The translations under genes and the position numbers were made by a program. From Thiohalocapsa sp963698775 (GTDB lineage: Bacteria; Pseudomonadota; Gammaproteobacteria; Chromatiales; Chromatiaceae), in NCBI GenBank assembly GCA_963698775.1, contig CAVOSE010000010.1, forward strand, positions 1-64,000: a stretch of DNA of 64,000 bases, read 5' to 3'. A model generated the notes under the pieces. It worked only from the letters and a program-made list of their open reading frames with translations. It did no database searches and was not told the DNA's origin. Positions 37,392 through 46,327 of the stretch are shown here, in pieces. Within the stretch, counting starts at the first letter, position 1. Each line of letters starts with the position of its first letter.

Positions 37392-37469
37392 GAATCGTCT
37401 CCGCGGGGATTTGTTTTGGTTTAAAGGATTTAGGATGTGGGACTTCGCCACGCCTAGCAAGGCAACGCC

Positions 37470-38102
37470 TCAGAGCAACGGGTCATGGTCGGCGCTGCTT
37501 AAGGCAGTACGCTGATCGTCCCATCGCACGGCATCCGGGTTCAATAACTGCATCGCCTCATCACCCATAGCCATCACCAGCGCGCCCTTGCGGGTGGCGT
37601 GATTGATGACACCGGCATCAGGATAAAGGCTGGCGAGCACGCCGACGATGCGCCGGCCCTCGTACTCGGGAAAAAATTCTGAGAGCTCGGCCAGTTTGTC
37701 CAGCAGCTCGTCGATGTGGGCCGCCTGCGGGCGGGACTTGGTCTCGTTGATCAGGACCAGCCCTGGGCAGACGAGCATCGCGTCGTATTCGCGGGTCTCG
37801 CTGCCAACGCGGCGCACCACGCGCACGACGAACAGTTGCGGAGCATCGCAACCGAATTGTTCGGCCGCGACCCGCGGCAGACTCGGGGCGACGATATCCT
37901 CCACCAGGGTGCCGAGCCGGTTGGCAAGATCGCCCCACTGCTTGTTCATACGCTGGCGATCGCGCCGGGTCTCATCTTTGAACTCGCGCATCTCCTCAGA
38001 CAATCTATTCACCGCCATGTCGGTGCGCATGGCCTGATAACTCAACTCCTTCATGTACTCTCGAAGCTCGTCGACTTCTTGTCTCAGCGCATGGCTTGCC
38101 AT
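37470..38102 (-). CDS. Coiled-coil protein with nuclease-like (PD-(D/E)XK) domain
   Basis: Residues 1-60 form a coiled coil (LRQEVDELREYMKELSY, then EEMREFKDETRRDRQRMNKQ). The C-terminal half reads LANRLGTLVEDIVAPSLPRV, REYDAMLVCPGLVLINETKS and HIDELLDKLAELSEFFPEY. This matches the DUF3782-like group, whose E-D-ETK residues belong to a PD-(D/E)XK nuclease fold. The function is unknown. It sits between two GH57 genes, all on one strand. The frame is intact. Confidence 0.7.
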   Translation of the reverse strand: MASHALRQEVDELREYMKELSYQAMRTDMAVNRLSEEMREFKDETRRDRQRMNKQWGDLANRLGTLVEDIVAPSLPRVAAEQFGCDAPQLFVVRVVRRVGSETREYDAMLVCPGLVLINETKSRPQAAHIDELLDKLAELSEFFPEYEGRRIVGVLASLYPDAGVINHATRKGALVMAMGDEAMQLLNPDAVRWDDQRTALSSADHDPLL

Positions 38103-38220
38103 CTCGCGGACCCTCCGATTCAGGCGCTAGCAATGGTCGAGGAGCATACCACCTCGGTCCCGCGGTGAAACATGCGTAGCGGGGTGTTGCAGAGCGACAG
38201 GTTCGCAAGCATCAGCAGGG

Positions 38221-39537
38221 TCAATTTGGATCGGCAAGATCTTCAAGGTTGGCAGGATCTTCAGGGTCGGCAGAACCGGGCCGACGTTCCGCTTCGACAT
38301 CGGAGCTCGGCACGACGACCGGCTCGTCATCCGGTTTTAACACGATTGGCTTTTCCTCACCCAGATGATGCTTCGCATCGTCCAACGCGCGCCAGGCGCC
38401 TTCCAGATCGACCTCCGCCCTGTCCACCCAGGCCTCGCCCCAGTAGATGTTACAACTCGTCTCGGCCCGCAACAGGCGCCAGCGGACATCTTCCAGCGCG
38501 GCGCTTAGGCCAGTGTCGTCCGGGGCCTCTAAGGCAGCGCGTGCGGCCAACTCGTGCAGCGCCGTGCTGGTCTCGGCATAGCGCTGTAAGGTTGCGCGTT
38601 GGGCCTCGGAGCCGGTCCACTGGGTAAAGCCCTTGCCATGATGCCAGCCGGTATTCCAGGCGCCGGTGTTGACACGGACTTCGCCATGGGCGCCATGGTC
38701 GCGCAGGTAATCGCTGATGAAGGTCGGGCGCAGATTGGATTCGCCGGCACGGATGCGGGCAAGCATCGGCAGATAGAAGGCGCTCCAATAGTTGGCGCCC
38801 TCGGTCACATTGCGAAACCACCCGCCGTTCTCGCCATCGGTGGCAGTGGTCACCAAGGGCTCGAAATCGCACCAGCGGGTGCGCTCCTCGACCTCATTCA
38901 GGAACCAGCCCAGCTCCATGCCCGACTCCTGGGCGTCGGACAACTCGCGATCACGAACCACAACGGTGATCTCGTCGTCGCCATAGCGGGCAATGTGGGG
39001 GCGATAACGCAGCTCCGGCCAGCTCATGTCGTCCACCGGCTCGACATGCTCGCTGTCGACCAAGACGTAGCGATAGCCGAAGGCACGCAACAGCGGAATC
39101 AGCTCCATTGAGAAGCCCATCTCCGGCGGCCAGAAGCCATCGAACCGTGCCCGCCAGAACAGGTGATGAGCGATACCCTGCCAGCGCCGCAGATGCTCGC
39201 CACGGTCCTGCTCCGGAATCAACGGCAGCACCGGATGGTAAAAACCGGTACCGACGATCTCGATCAGCTTCTGGTTTTGCAGATGCCACAGCAGCGCCCC
39301 ACAGTCGACGATGCCATAGACCCGCTCTTGGAAACGAGGGTCGGACAGGTTCTCCAGCAAGGTACCGGACAGAGACAGGTGCACCCGCCCCAGGTCCTCC
39401 TGACCCCATAGGCTACGCGGGATGCGATCCATCGCAAACAGGATCTCCTTCGCCTCCCAAGGCGCATGCTCGAGCAAATAGTCAAGATTGCCCGAGGGCT
39501 GGTGCAGATTCAGGACTAGGGCATGGTGGACAGGCAT
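38221..39537 (-). CDS. Second glycoside hydrolase family 57 protein
   Basis: N-terminus HHALVLNLHQPSGNLDYLL, with the HQP of GH57, then GFWPPEMGFSMELIPLL, YVLVDSEHVEPVDDM and TTATDGENGGWFRNV. It shares the SCNIYWGEAWVDRAE C-terminal pattern with its neighbour. It is 438 residues long and intact. The last 25 residues are an Asp/Glu/Pro tail (ADPEDPANLEDLADPN) encoded by small direct repeats near 38226-38270. Likely a maltodextrin- or glycogen-acting enzyme; the substrate is not readable. Confidence 0.87.
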   Translation of the reverse strand: MPVHHALVLNLHQPSGNLDYLLEHAPWEAKEILFAMDRIPRSLWGQEDLGRVHLSLSGTLLENLSDPRFQERVYGIVDCGALLWHLQNQKLIEIVGTGFYHPVLPLIPEQDRGEHLRRWQGIAHHLFWRARFDGFWPPEMGFSMELIPLLRAFGYRYVLVDSEHVEPVDDMSWPELRYRPHIARYGDDEITVVVRDRELSDAQESGMELGWFLNEVEERTRWCDFEPLVTTATDGENGGWFRNVTEGANYWSAFYLPMLARIRAGESNLRPTFISDYLRDHGAHGEVRVNTGAWNTGWHHGKGFTQWTGSEAQRATLQRYAETSTALHELAARAALEAPDDTGLSAALEDVRWRLLRAETSCNIYWGEAWVDRAEVDLEGAWRALDDAKHHLGEEKPIVLKPDDEPVVVPSSDVEAERRPGSADPEDPANLEDLADPN

Positions 39538-39743
39538 GGGGCACCTTCTTCCGGTTGGGGCGCCGGCGGGGCTAGCAAGGGGTCGAACTCCGCCACGGAC
39601 TACGGCCGGCGCCGAATGGCTGAGATAATACCGAAAGCCTGGTCGCGACGCTCCCAGCGCCGAGCGACGCCGCCAGGCCCGACACCGACGGCGAGCGCTT
39701 CGCCGTCACACCTGCCGTAGGAATCCAACGGCTGGCGTCATAG

Positions 39744-39930
39744 TCAATCCTGCTGCCGAGCCAGCAAGTTGACGAACGGCTCATGATTCTTCCACCGGTA
39801 AGTGTGAAAATCGCGCTCGTCGGTGGATAAAACTCGGCCATGTCGAAGATGCTCCGCCGTAATCACCAGCGAGGCATCCGCCAAGTCCATCGGCAAGTCG
39901 GCATACTTTTGCATCAGCTCAGCGACCCTC
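39744..39930 (-). pseudogene. 3' remnant of a PIN-domain toxin (vapC)
   Basis: The minus strand reads HASRVAELMQKYADLPMDLA, then DASLVITAEHLRHGRVLSTD and RDFHTYRWKN before a stop. This is the C-terminal half of a PIN ribonuclease, with two of the acidic residues. The N-terminal half, with the first Asp, is absent. Confidence 0.65.
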
Positions 39931-39950
39931 GATGCATGTTGGGCATTAGA

Positions 39951-40163
39951 TCAGAGAACCCCGAAACGGCCTTGGTGATATTGTTCGATAGATGCCTGCT
40001 GGGCATGCTTGGTCCAGAGGCTCTCACTGAATTCCGACTTGTAGTTGCGCGACAGCTTGGGATCGGCCTCTGCGCAACCGATCAACTCGGATTCCAAAAG
40101 CGCCGCCAGCGGATTTTCCACGGAAGCATTGGTCGCATCCGTCGGCATGGCTTCATCCACCAT
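39951..40163 (-). CDS. Possible antitoxin partner of the PIN remnant
   Basis: A 70-residue protein with NPLAALLESELIGCAEADPK then LSRNYKSEFSESL, a pattern I associate with small antitoxins placed before PIN toxins. It lies directly upstream of the vapC remnant on the same strand. A start at 40148 (MPTDAT) is equally possible. The assignment is tentative. Confidence 0.4.
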   Translation of the reverse strand: MVDEAMPTDATNASVENPLAALLESELIGCAEADPKLSRNYKSEFSESLWTKHAQQASIEQYHQGRFGVL

Positions 40164-40345
40164 CGGTCCGCTTGATCAATAGGTGGCGAACGACCATGAC
40201 GCGCTGGTTACCGAGTGACCCGGAAGAGCCAATTTGTGGGCATCTCTCACGGTCCGTCCCGGTTTTTCCGTTGACCGCAGCCCGCGCCAAACTGCGGGCT
40301 GAGCGATAGCGAAGGCAGCAGTTTGGCGTCGGGCTGGCGGACTCG

Positions 40346-40603
40346 TTAGGCGGATTGCTTAAGCTGGGTGGGCTGGTGAACAATACCAAGTAAACCATCG
40401 ACTGAAATATCTTCGTCAACGAGAGGCCAATGTATACCATAGCCTGACGGAGATACCTCAAAGACTTCGAGATGCTCCTCTGGAGCTGCCTTCAGTAGTG
40501 GCGACAAGTCGCGCAAATTGGCGGAAAGTGCTTGGCCATCGACAACAGCAGAGAGCACCCCTTGCGCGACAACCGCTTGCTCCATCTCGTGATATTTCGT
40601 CAT
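40346..40603 (-). CDS. DUF2442 family protein
   Basis: An 85-residue protein ending IHWPLVDEDISVDGLLGI, the DUF2442 signature. These are often the second gene of a pair with DUF4160 and are thought to be antitoxin-like. The usual partner would lie upstream, but the IS1380-family element begins 12 bases before this start codon, so the partner and native promoter are missing. Confidence 0.72.
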   Translation of the reverse strand: MTKYHEMEQAVVAQGVLSAVVDGQALSANLRDLSPLLKAAPEEHLEVFEVSPSGYGIHWPLVDEDISVDGLLGIVHQPTQLKQSA

Positions 40604-40614
40604 GACTTGCGCCT

Positions 40615-42356
40615 AGCCCGGATGTTTCATAAACCTGTTTAGCCGGCGATGCCCCGGTCGGTTTGACTCGATATGCGCGCCACCGGAGCGGGCGCGCGGG
40701 CGCTGACAGGGTCGAATGCCGGGAAAATCCCCGTGCGCGAGAGCTTGATCAATGGGGTTTGTATGGATTCGGTGGCACGCGGGCACGGTGGGGCCTGCCC
40801 GAGGCGAGCATCGATGTCATCCGGCTGATGAAGTACCCCCGCTTGGGGATTGGCGGGCGTCTACGCGGGCGCAGGCCAGGGCGGGGCGCTGAATAGCTTC
40901 TCGGTGACGTGTTGCAACAGCGCCTTGACCGGACAACTGGAGGGCAGGTGCAGGCGCACGCGGTCTTTGTACTGCACCACGCGCACGGCGAGCTTGAACA
41001 GCTTGATGATCACGGTCGCGGGCTGGGCATTGGCCAGTTGCGTGCCGACGAGGACCTCGGTGCGCAGCGTTTGGTGCAGGACGTAGGCGGCGCAGGAGAA
41101 GAACAGGCGCATCTGATTGGCCAAGAAACTGCTGTCGGAGGTGCGGTCACTGGCCAGATCGTTCTTGATCATCTTGATGAAGTTCTCGTCCTGACCGCGC
41201 GCGCAGTACAGATCGCGGTAGACGCACTCGGCACTGGGCAAGTCCAAGGAGGTGACGACGAAGCGGGGATTATCGCCGCGCGTCATCACCTCGGCCTTGA
41301 GGATGGTACGGAAGTCGCCGGGCCAGGAACCGGCGCGGTAGTCGATCTCGTGGTAGGTGCGGGTGCGCTCCGGCACACCGGCGCCGGCGCGCCGGGCGTT
41401 CTCGGTGCGCAGCGCATGGAGCTTGCGGGCGTCGGCCATGAACGGCTCGGCCCGCGGCGTGAGCGCCCGGTTACCGGCAAGGCCGAAAATAAAATCCGTT
41501 AACGGATCGGCCATCGCCAGGGCCATCAACTCGGGGTTGGAGAAGTGTCCGTCGCCGCGCAGGATGATGCGCGTTTGCGGCCACGCGGCCCGCAGCCGCT
41601 TGAGCACGCGCTTGAGGATCATCGCGTTCTCCGCGCCGGTGGGGCGCTTGCCGGGACGCAGCACCGCGGTGATGAACTTCCCCGAGAGGCCCTCGAAGAG
41701 AAACAGCGGCAAGTAGCAATGCGTGCCGTAGTGATGATTGTAGAACGCGAACTCCTGCTGGCCATGGGTGGCATCCTCGGAGTGGTCCATGTCGAGCACG
41801 ATCACCTGCGGTGCCTTCGGGTAGCTGGCGATGAAGGTCTCGACGAAGGCCTGCGCCATGCGGTAGAGATCGCGCGCGCCGACCCCGTTTTCCAGGCGCG
41901 AGAAGGTCGGCGCACTGGCCAAGTCCATGGCCGCATCGAGCGGTTCGCGCTCCAGCCCGAGTTTGAACAGCGGATCGCGCCGCAGCGCATTGGCGTCGTT
42001 GCCGTCTTCGTAGGCACAGGCGATCTGGTAGACCCGCTGGGCGATCATTTCGCGCATCCCGTGGGTGACATAGGACGGATGGCGCCGATCATCAATCGCT
42101 GCGCTCAAACGCTCGGTCAGGCCAATCTGGCGATCAACCCCGCGCAGGATCATGGGGCCAAAGTCCGACGACATGGTGCCGCCGTCGAAGTCGCCACGGA
42201 CACTGAACCCGGCGACTGGGGGAAAACGCAGCTGTTCTGGGGTAGACTCGGACATGGGCGACCTCGTTTAGCTTCTTCCAAAGCGTTCTTGGCGGAACAC
42301 CCATTTTATCAATGGGTTGAACGAGAGTCGCCCTTTTTTATGAATAATTCGGGCTG
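40615..42356 (-). mobile_element. IS1380-family insertion sequence
   Basis: The transposase gene is bracketed by imperfect terminal inverted repeats: AGCCCGGATGTTTCATAAA at 40615 and, inverted, AGCCCGAATTATTCATAAA ending at 42356. I could not confirm a target duplication. About 240 bases of the 3' side are non-coding. Confidence 0.8.
40861..42255 (-). CDS. IS1380-family transposase
   Basis: An intact 464-residue DDE transposase. The first catalytic Asp lies in VIVLDMDHSEDATHGQQ, followed by FYNHHYGTHCYLPLFLFEG. Another block reads RIILRGDGHFSNPELMALA, then a RDLYCARGQDENFIK block. Probably active, as both gene and ends are complete. Confidence 0.93.
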   Translation of the reverse strand: MSESTPEQLRFPPVAGFSVRGDFDGGTMSSDFGPMILRGVDRQIGLTERLSAAIDDRRHPSYVTHGMREMIAQRVYQIACAYEDGNDANALRRDPLFKLGLEREPLDAAMDLASAPTFSRLENGVGARDLYRMAQAFVETFIASYPKAPQVIVLDMDHSEDATHGQQEFAFYNHHYGTHCYLPLFLFEGLSGKFITAVLRPGKRPTGAENAMILKRVLKRLRAAWPQTRIILRGDGHFSNPELMALAMADPLTDFIFGLAGNRALTPRAEPFMADARKLHALRTENARRAGAGVPERTRTYHEIDYRAGSWPGDFRTILKAEVMTRGDNPRFVVTSLDLPSAECVYRDLYCARGQDENFIKMIKNDLASDRTSDSSFLANQMRLFFSCAAYVLHQTLRTEVLVGTQLANAQPATVIIKLFKLAVRVVQYKDRVRLHLPSSCPVKALLQHVTEKLFSAPPWPAPA

Positions 42357-42374
42357 ATATGTTTTGACCTGTCA

Positions 42375-42915
42375 ACTATTGGCACTGAATTCTCGTGACG
42401 CACCTCTTCTTTCTTCTATTAAACAGTTTGTTGCAGGGCCTGTGGGTATGTGGGCGAGAGGCCCGAGAGTGTGGGCAACCTGTGGGCCGCGCCTGCACGT
42501 TGCTGGCGTCTTGCGCCGAGGCCTCGGCGCGGTCCATGGGTTGTCCACACGGCTTTAGCTCGGGCCGGTCCGCACGGATGCGGACTCGTCCACATATCCA
42601 CAGGCCGATGGCGAGGTGGTTGCAAACACATTGGCTCAGGGCACCCGGCGGCAGACTGCGACGGTGGATCATGCTGATATACGTGGATTGGGTACCACCG
42701 GACTTCACTACGTCGCGGAGCTGGCCTTTCTCTAGAAGCAGGGATCGGTGCATGGAATGCCCATTGAGGGATTCTCCCGTGCACCACCGGTATAGCCCGA
42801 ACAAGGGTTCTCCACACCGGCCGCGGATGCCCTGAGTCAATGTGTCTGTTCTCTCGCGCATGACCTGATCAGTGAGGGGCCATCACTGCCGCACGCTTTT
42901 GTGTACAACTGGCCA
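42375..42915 (-). ncRNA. Candidate bridge/seek RNA region of the IS110-family element
   Basis: IS110/IS1111 elements encode a structured guide RNA in their long non-coding end that pairs with target and donor DNA. This 540-base stretch lies between the end of the transposase gene and the inverted end, is free of conserved coding, and contains many inverted segments (for example GCGCCGAGGCCTCGGCGC). The RNA boundaries and loops cannot be fixed by eye. Confidence 0.45.
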
Positions 42916-44125
42916 TCAGGCGCTCGTCGCGGGCGCTTGCGTTGGCGCCAGGCGCGGCATCTCCTGGCGGACGATATCCCAGAGAAAACCGGCGAGTTCG
43001 CGGGCGATGGCCACGCACACCAGTTTGGTGTTCTTGCCGGCACGCGTCATGCTGCGATAGCGCCCGCACAGGCGCACCTGCGCCTTCCAGGCGATGCGTT
43101 TCGCCTCTGGGGAGGCATTGGCCGCCTTGGCCTTGAGATGCTTGGTCTGGCGTGCCGGAAAGCGGTAGCTCCAGGCCGACTCCACCAGCATGCGCCGGGC
43201 GTGGCTGTTGCCGGTGAGCGTGATCGCGCCCTGGCGTCGGCGCCCGCCGGAGGAGTGCTCGCTCGGCACCAGCCCGAGGAAGGCCATCAGCTGCTTGGGC
43301 GAGTCGAAGCGGCTGATGTCGCCGAGTTCGGCCAACAGCACGATGGCGGCGAGTTTGTCGATGCCGCGCAGCGCCACCAGCGAGGCGACCACCGGCGCCA
43401 GCGACCACTCGGGCAGCGCGCGCATGAGCTGATCGGTGAGCTGCGCGACGCGCTCGCCGGCAGCCCGCTCGGCATCGATGTACGTCTGCAGCACCACCTG
43501 CTGCCAGGGGTCGTCGAGCTTCAGCCCGGCCAGCCAGTTCTCATGCGCTGGCGTCCAGCGGCTCTTGCCCTTGGGCCAGTGCTGGCCATGGCGCAGCAGG
43601 AAGGCATTGAGCTGCTGACGCGCGGTGCGCTCCTGCGCCTTCAGATCGTCGCGTGCACGGCTGAGATCGCGCATGCGCTCCTGCTCCTGGTCGGGCACCC
43701 ACACCGCCGTGAGATCCCCGCTGCGCAGCAGACGCGCGAGCTTGAGCGCATCACGTCGGTCGTTCTTGATGCGCTCGCCCGCCTTCTTCGGGATCAGCGA
43801 GGGCGCGACCACCTGGCAGTCGTGACCGCTGCCGATGAGCTGGCGGTAGAGCCCGTAGCCGCACGGCCCGGCCTCGTAGCAGAACAGCAGCACACCGCCG
43901 TCGTAAGCCTCGCTGAGCTTTCGCGATCAGTTTCTCGACCTTCTTCGGCGTGTTGGCGATCTCCCCTCGGTAGATCGGCTCCCCGCGCCCGGGCTCGGCG
44001 ACCGCAATCGCAATCGTCTCTTTGTGCACGTCCAGACCGATGTAGGCCGCGTACTGCTTCGCCGCCCCTTTCCCGCTCGCCGCCGACAACGCCACCTGCG
44101 ACGATGCCGTCTCAATCTGCTGCAC
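42916..44125 (-). CDS. IS110-family DEDD transposase, one frame break
   Basis: The RuvC-like DEDD nuclease domain reads YIGLDVHKETIAIAVAEPG, LLFCYEAGPCGYGLYRQL and KNDRRDALKLARLLRSGD. The C-terminal Transposase_20 domain reads VVASLVALRGIDKLAAIVLL, LMAFLGLVPSEHSSGGRRRQG and LTGNSHARRMLVESAW, with the catalytic Ser of this family near SSGG. The N-terminal 60 codons are one frame off, with the break near 43920 in the segment KLIAKAQR. Confidence 0.9.
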
Positions 44126-44229
44126 GTTGCTGCGTTACACTCTTGCATGACCTGCCCCCCTCAATGTGGCTCTGTGTCGATGGATTCGTCCGTCCTCAAC
44201 ATAACCCACGTGCGTTGAGGACGGGCAGG

Positions 44230-44334
44230 TCAAAACATCATGTCTAGACTCTGTTCCGCGAGCCACTCGCCGAGGCGGTGCTTAATGCAGGCGATGTCTT
44301 CTTGGGTCTGGGCCGTGGTGGTGCGTCTGGGCAT
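44230..44334 (-). pseudogene. 5' fragment of an unknown gene cut by the IS110-family element
   Basis: MPRRTTTAQTQEDIACIKHR then LGEWLAEQSLDMM looks like a genuine N-terminus, and it runs into the element's inverted end at 44238. The rest of the gene is not found on the other side, where the IS1380 element begins. Confidence 0.35.
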
Positions 44335-45563
44335 TTGCTTGGCACTATAGACTGGTCGACTGCTGGTGAGCTCAGAGACTTGCCCGACTGCAACGACCAG
44401 CGCGGCATGTTGGTATGATCCCGCTCGTTGCACTCCACGAAGGACGTTTGGACGTTAAGACTTCCGCGGGAAGCATCAACTCGTGCATCCCTCGGGGTTT
44501 CAACGTGCTCTTTGCCAGTGGCGCGTTGAAAAAACCGAGTCAGCAACCCGGCGCGAGGCAAGAACATGGCCATCAGCGCCAAGGTCACTGCAAAAAGGTA
44601 GGTAAACACGGGCTCAGGCAGCGAAGAATACAGCGCGCCGTTGACCCCAGTCAGCGCGTACGCGAAGCTGGTCAGCACCAGGATCAGCACTGTCATCCTC
44701 GCACTGACACCCGCCTTCCGCAGCCAATGGTGCGCGTGATCGTGACCGGCATGGAACGGCGAAAGCCCCTGCCGGCGGCGGCGCCACATGGTTGCCAGGG
44801 TATCGGCCACCGGAAACCCGACCAGCCAAAGTACATGCACTGGCGCGACGGTTGCCGACGCATGCTGGGGTAACGCGATCACGAACCAAGCGAGGCAATA
44901 GCCGAGGAAGTTGCTGCCCGCATCGCCCATGAAGACGCGAGCCTTTGGGCGCCACGGAAAGCGGAAGTTCAGCGTTAGGAAGCCGAGCACCGCCGCGGCC
45001 AAGATCAGCGCCGGCATGACGACGACGGAGTCTGCGACGACGCCGAGCGTGATGATCCCGCCCAAAATGACTAGGGTGATGCTGCCGGCTAGGCCGTCGA
45101 GGCCGTCGAGCATGTTGATGGCGTTGACCATGCCAACGACCGCGAAGATGCTGAACGGTATCGCGAGCAAGCCCAGGTCTAGGTCGCCAAACCCGAGCAG
45201 GTTGCCCAGGCTGTCAACACGAACTCCCGCACCGATGACTAGGAAGGCGGCGGCAATACCTTGGCCGAGAAACCGAATACGGAAATCGAGATTGTGCCGA
45301 TCGTCGATTAGACCGATCACGACCAATAGAGCCGCGCCCGTCATTATGGACCAAAAACGATCGTCAAGAACGCCAGTGAGCCAGACGCCAATACCGAATG
45401 CGAAGAACATGGCGATGCCGCCGGTCAAGGGCGTGGCGACAGGATGTGTTTTTCGAGCGCAAGGTACATCCATTAGACCGACCCTGCGAGCGATCGGAAT
45501 CATCAGCAGGCAAAGTAGAGCCGCCGCCAAAAATGTACCCGCGAGCACCCAATGCGTGCCCAT
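44244..45563 (-). CDS. wecA: WecA/Rfe-type undecaprenyl-phosphate sugar-1-phosphate transferase
   Basis: A multi-pass membrane enzyme that loads GlcNAc-1-P (or a related sugar) on undecaprenyl phosphate to start O-antigen or exopolysaccharide synthesis. Family motifs: MDVPCARKTHPVATPLTGG, GLIDDRHNLDFRIRF, NAINMLDGLDGLAGS, RVFMGDAGSNFLGY and HAGHDHAHHWLRKAG. The last 80 residues after RFFQRATG are not membrane-like. They run toward the IS110 end, so the natural stop may have been lost by rearrangement. Confidence 0.9.
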   Translation of the reverse strand: MGTHWVLAGTFLAAALLCLLMIPIARRVGLMDVPCARKTHPVATPLTGGIAMFFAFGIGVWLTGVLDDRFWSIMTGAALLVVIGLIDDRHNLDFRIRFLGQGIAAAFLVIGAGVRVDSLGNLLGFGDLDLGLLAIPFSIFAVVGMVNAINMLDGLDGLAGSITLVILGGIITLGVVADSVVVMPALILAAAVLGFLTLNFRFPWRPKARVFMGDAGSNFLGYCLAWFVIALPQHASATVAPVHVLWLVGFPVADTLATMWRRRRQGLSPFHAGHDHAHHWLRKAGVSARMTVLILVLTSFAYALTGVNGALYSSLPEPVFTYLFAVTLALMAMFLPRAGLLTRFFQRATGKEHVETPRDARVDASRGSLNVQTSFVECNERDHTNMPRWSLQSGKSLSSPAVDQSIVPSKCPDAPPRPRPKKTSPALSTASASGSRNRV

Positions 45564-46327
45564 AGCTATGTCCTAAACGTGCCGCAGACCCTGAGGGGGC
45601 TCTTGCGAAGTTGGCTTAAGGGAGGGCACCACCTGGTTGAAATAAGTGCCACCGGCGCATTCGAAGACACACCATTCGGGTGTAAGAACATGAGGCGTCC
45701 TCGGCTTCAACGAGAGCCTACGCCTGCGTTCCAGCCACAATTGAGCGTTTTCAAAGCGTATATTTTCTCTTTGGAACAGCAAGATAAACTGATTTCAAGC
45801 GGTATCTGTCTGCGCATCTGGACCATACCGGGAAACCCCCACAAGATTAAAGGGTACCATACTGGACACGGAGACGGAAGAAAACCCAAGAATCACAACT
45901 AGCATTCTCCGGCAGCAGTTGCCATTGCCCTTCACCAGACCTCCAGAAACACCCCCCGGGACTGCCCCAGTCTTGTGACGTTTGCAGAAGTGCTGACCAA
46001 GAGCCTACGCGCTGCTATCCAGTCTGAACGCCAGGGAAAACCTGAATTCTGCCCCCTTAGACTTAGAGCCCCAAAATCCGCTCCGATTTTTGGACAGTTC
46101 AGAGCGGGCAGGCCGCTCACCACAGCGATTTGCCGGCTCAGCCGCTCGCCCCCGGGGATGTCGGCCGCGAGCCCGCGAGCTTTACCCAACTACCGGCGGA
46201 AGCTCCGGATCGAGGCGGCGAACCAAAAAGACCCAAATTCCGCCGGCGCGAGATTCGCACAAGAAACGCTGGTTGTCTTGGTTCAGCCGGCTAGACCGGA
46301 CTGCGGAATCTGCTCCCGGGGCGCTGT
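45564..46327. other. Gap upstream of wecA without a supported gene
   Basis: About 760 bases. Base composition is mixed, and several short ORFs on both strands lack family signals. I see no RNA gene or clear repeat. It may be the remains of lost genes. Confidence 0.55.

Larger units (their letters stand above)
42360..44238 (-). mobile_element. IS110-family (IS1111-like) insertion sequence
   Basis: Inverted ends ATGTTTTGACCTGTC (42360-42374) and, inverted, ATGTTTTGACCTGCCC (44223-44238) flank the transposase. The non-coding stretch is short (about 110 bases) 5' of the gene and long (about 540 bases) 3', the arrangement of the IS1111 group. It starts 3 bases after the IS1380 element ends. Confidence 0.8.
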
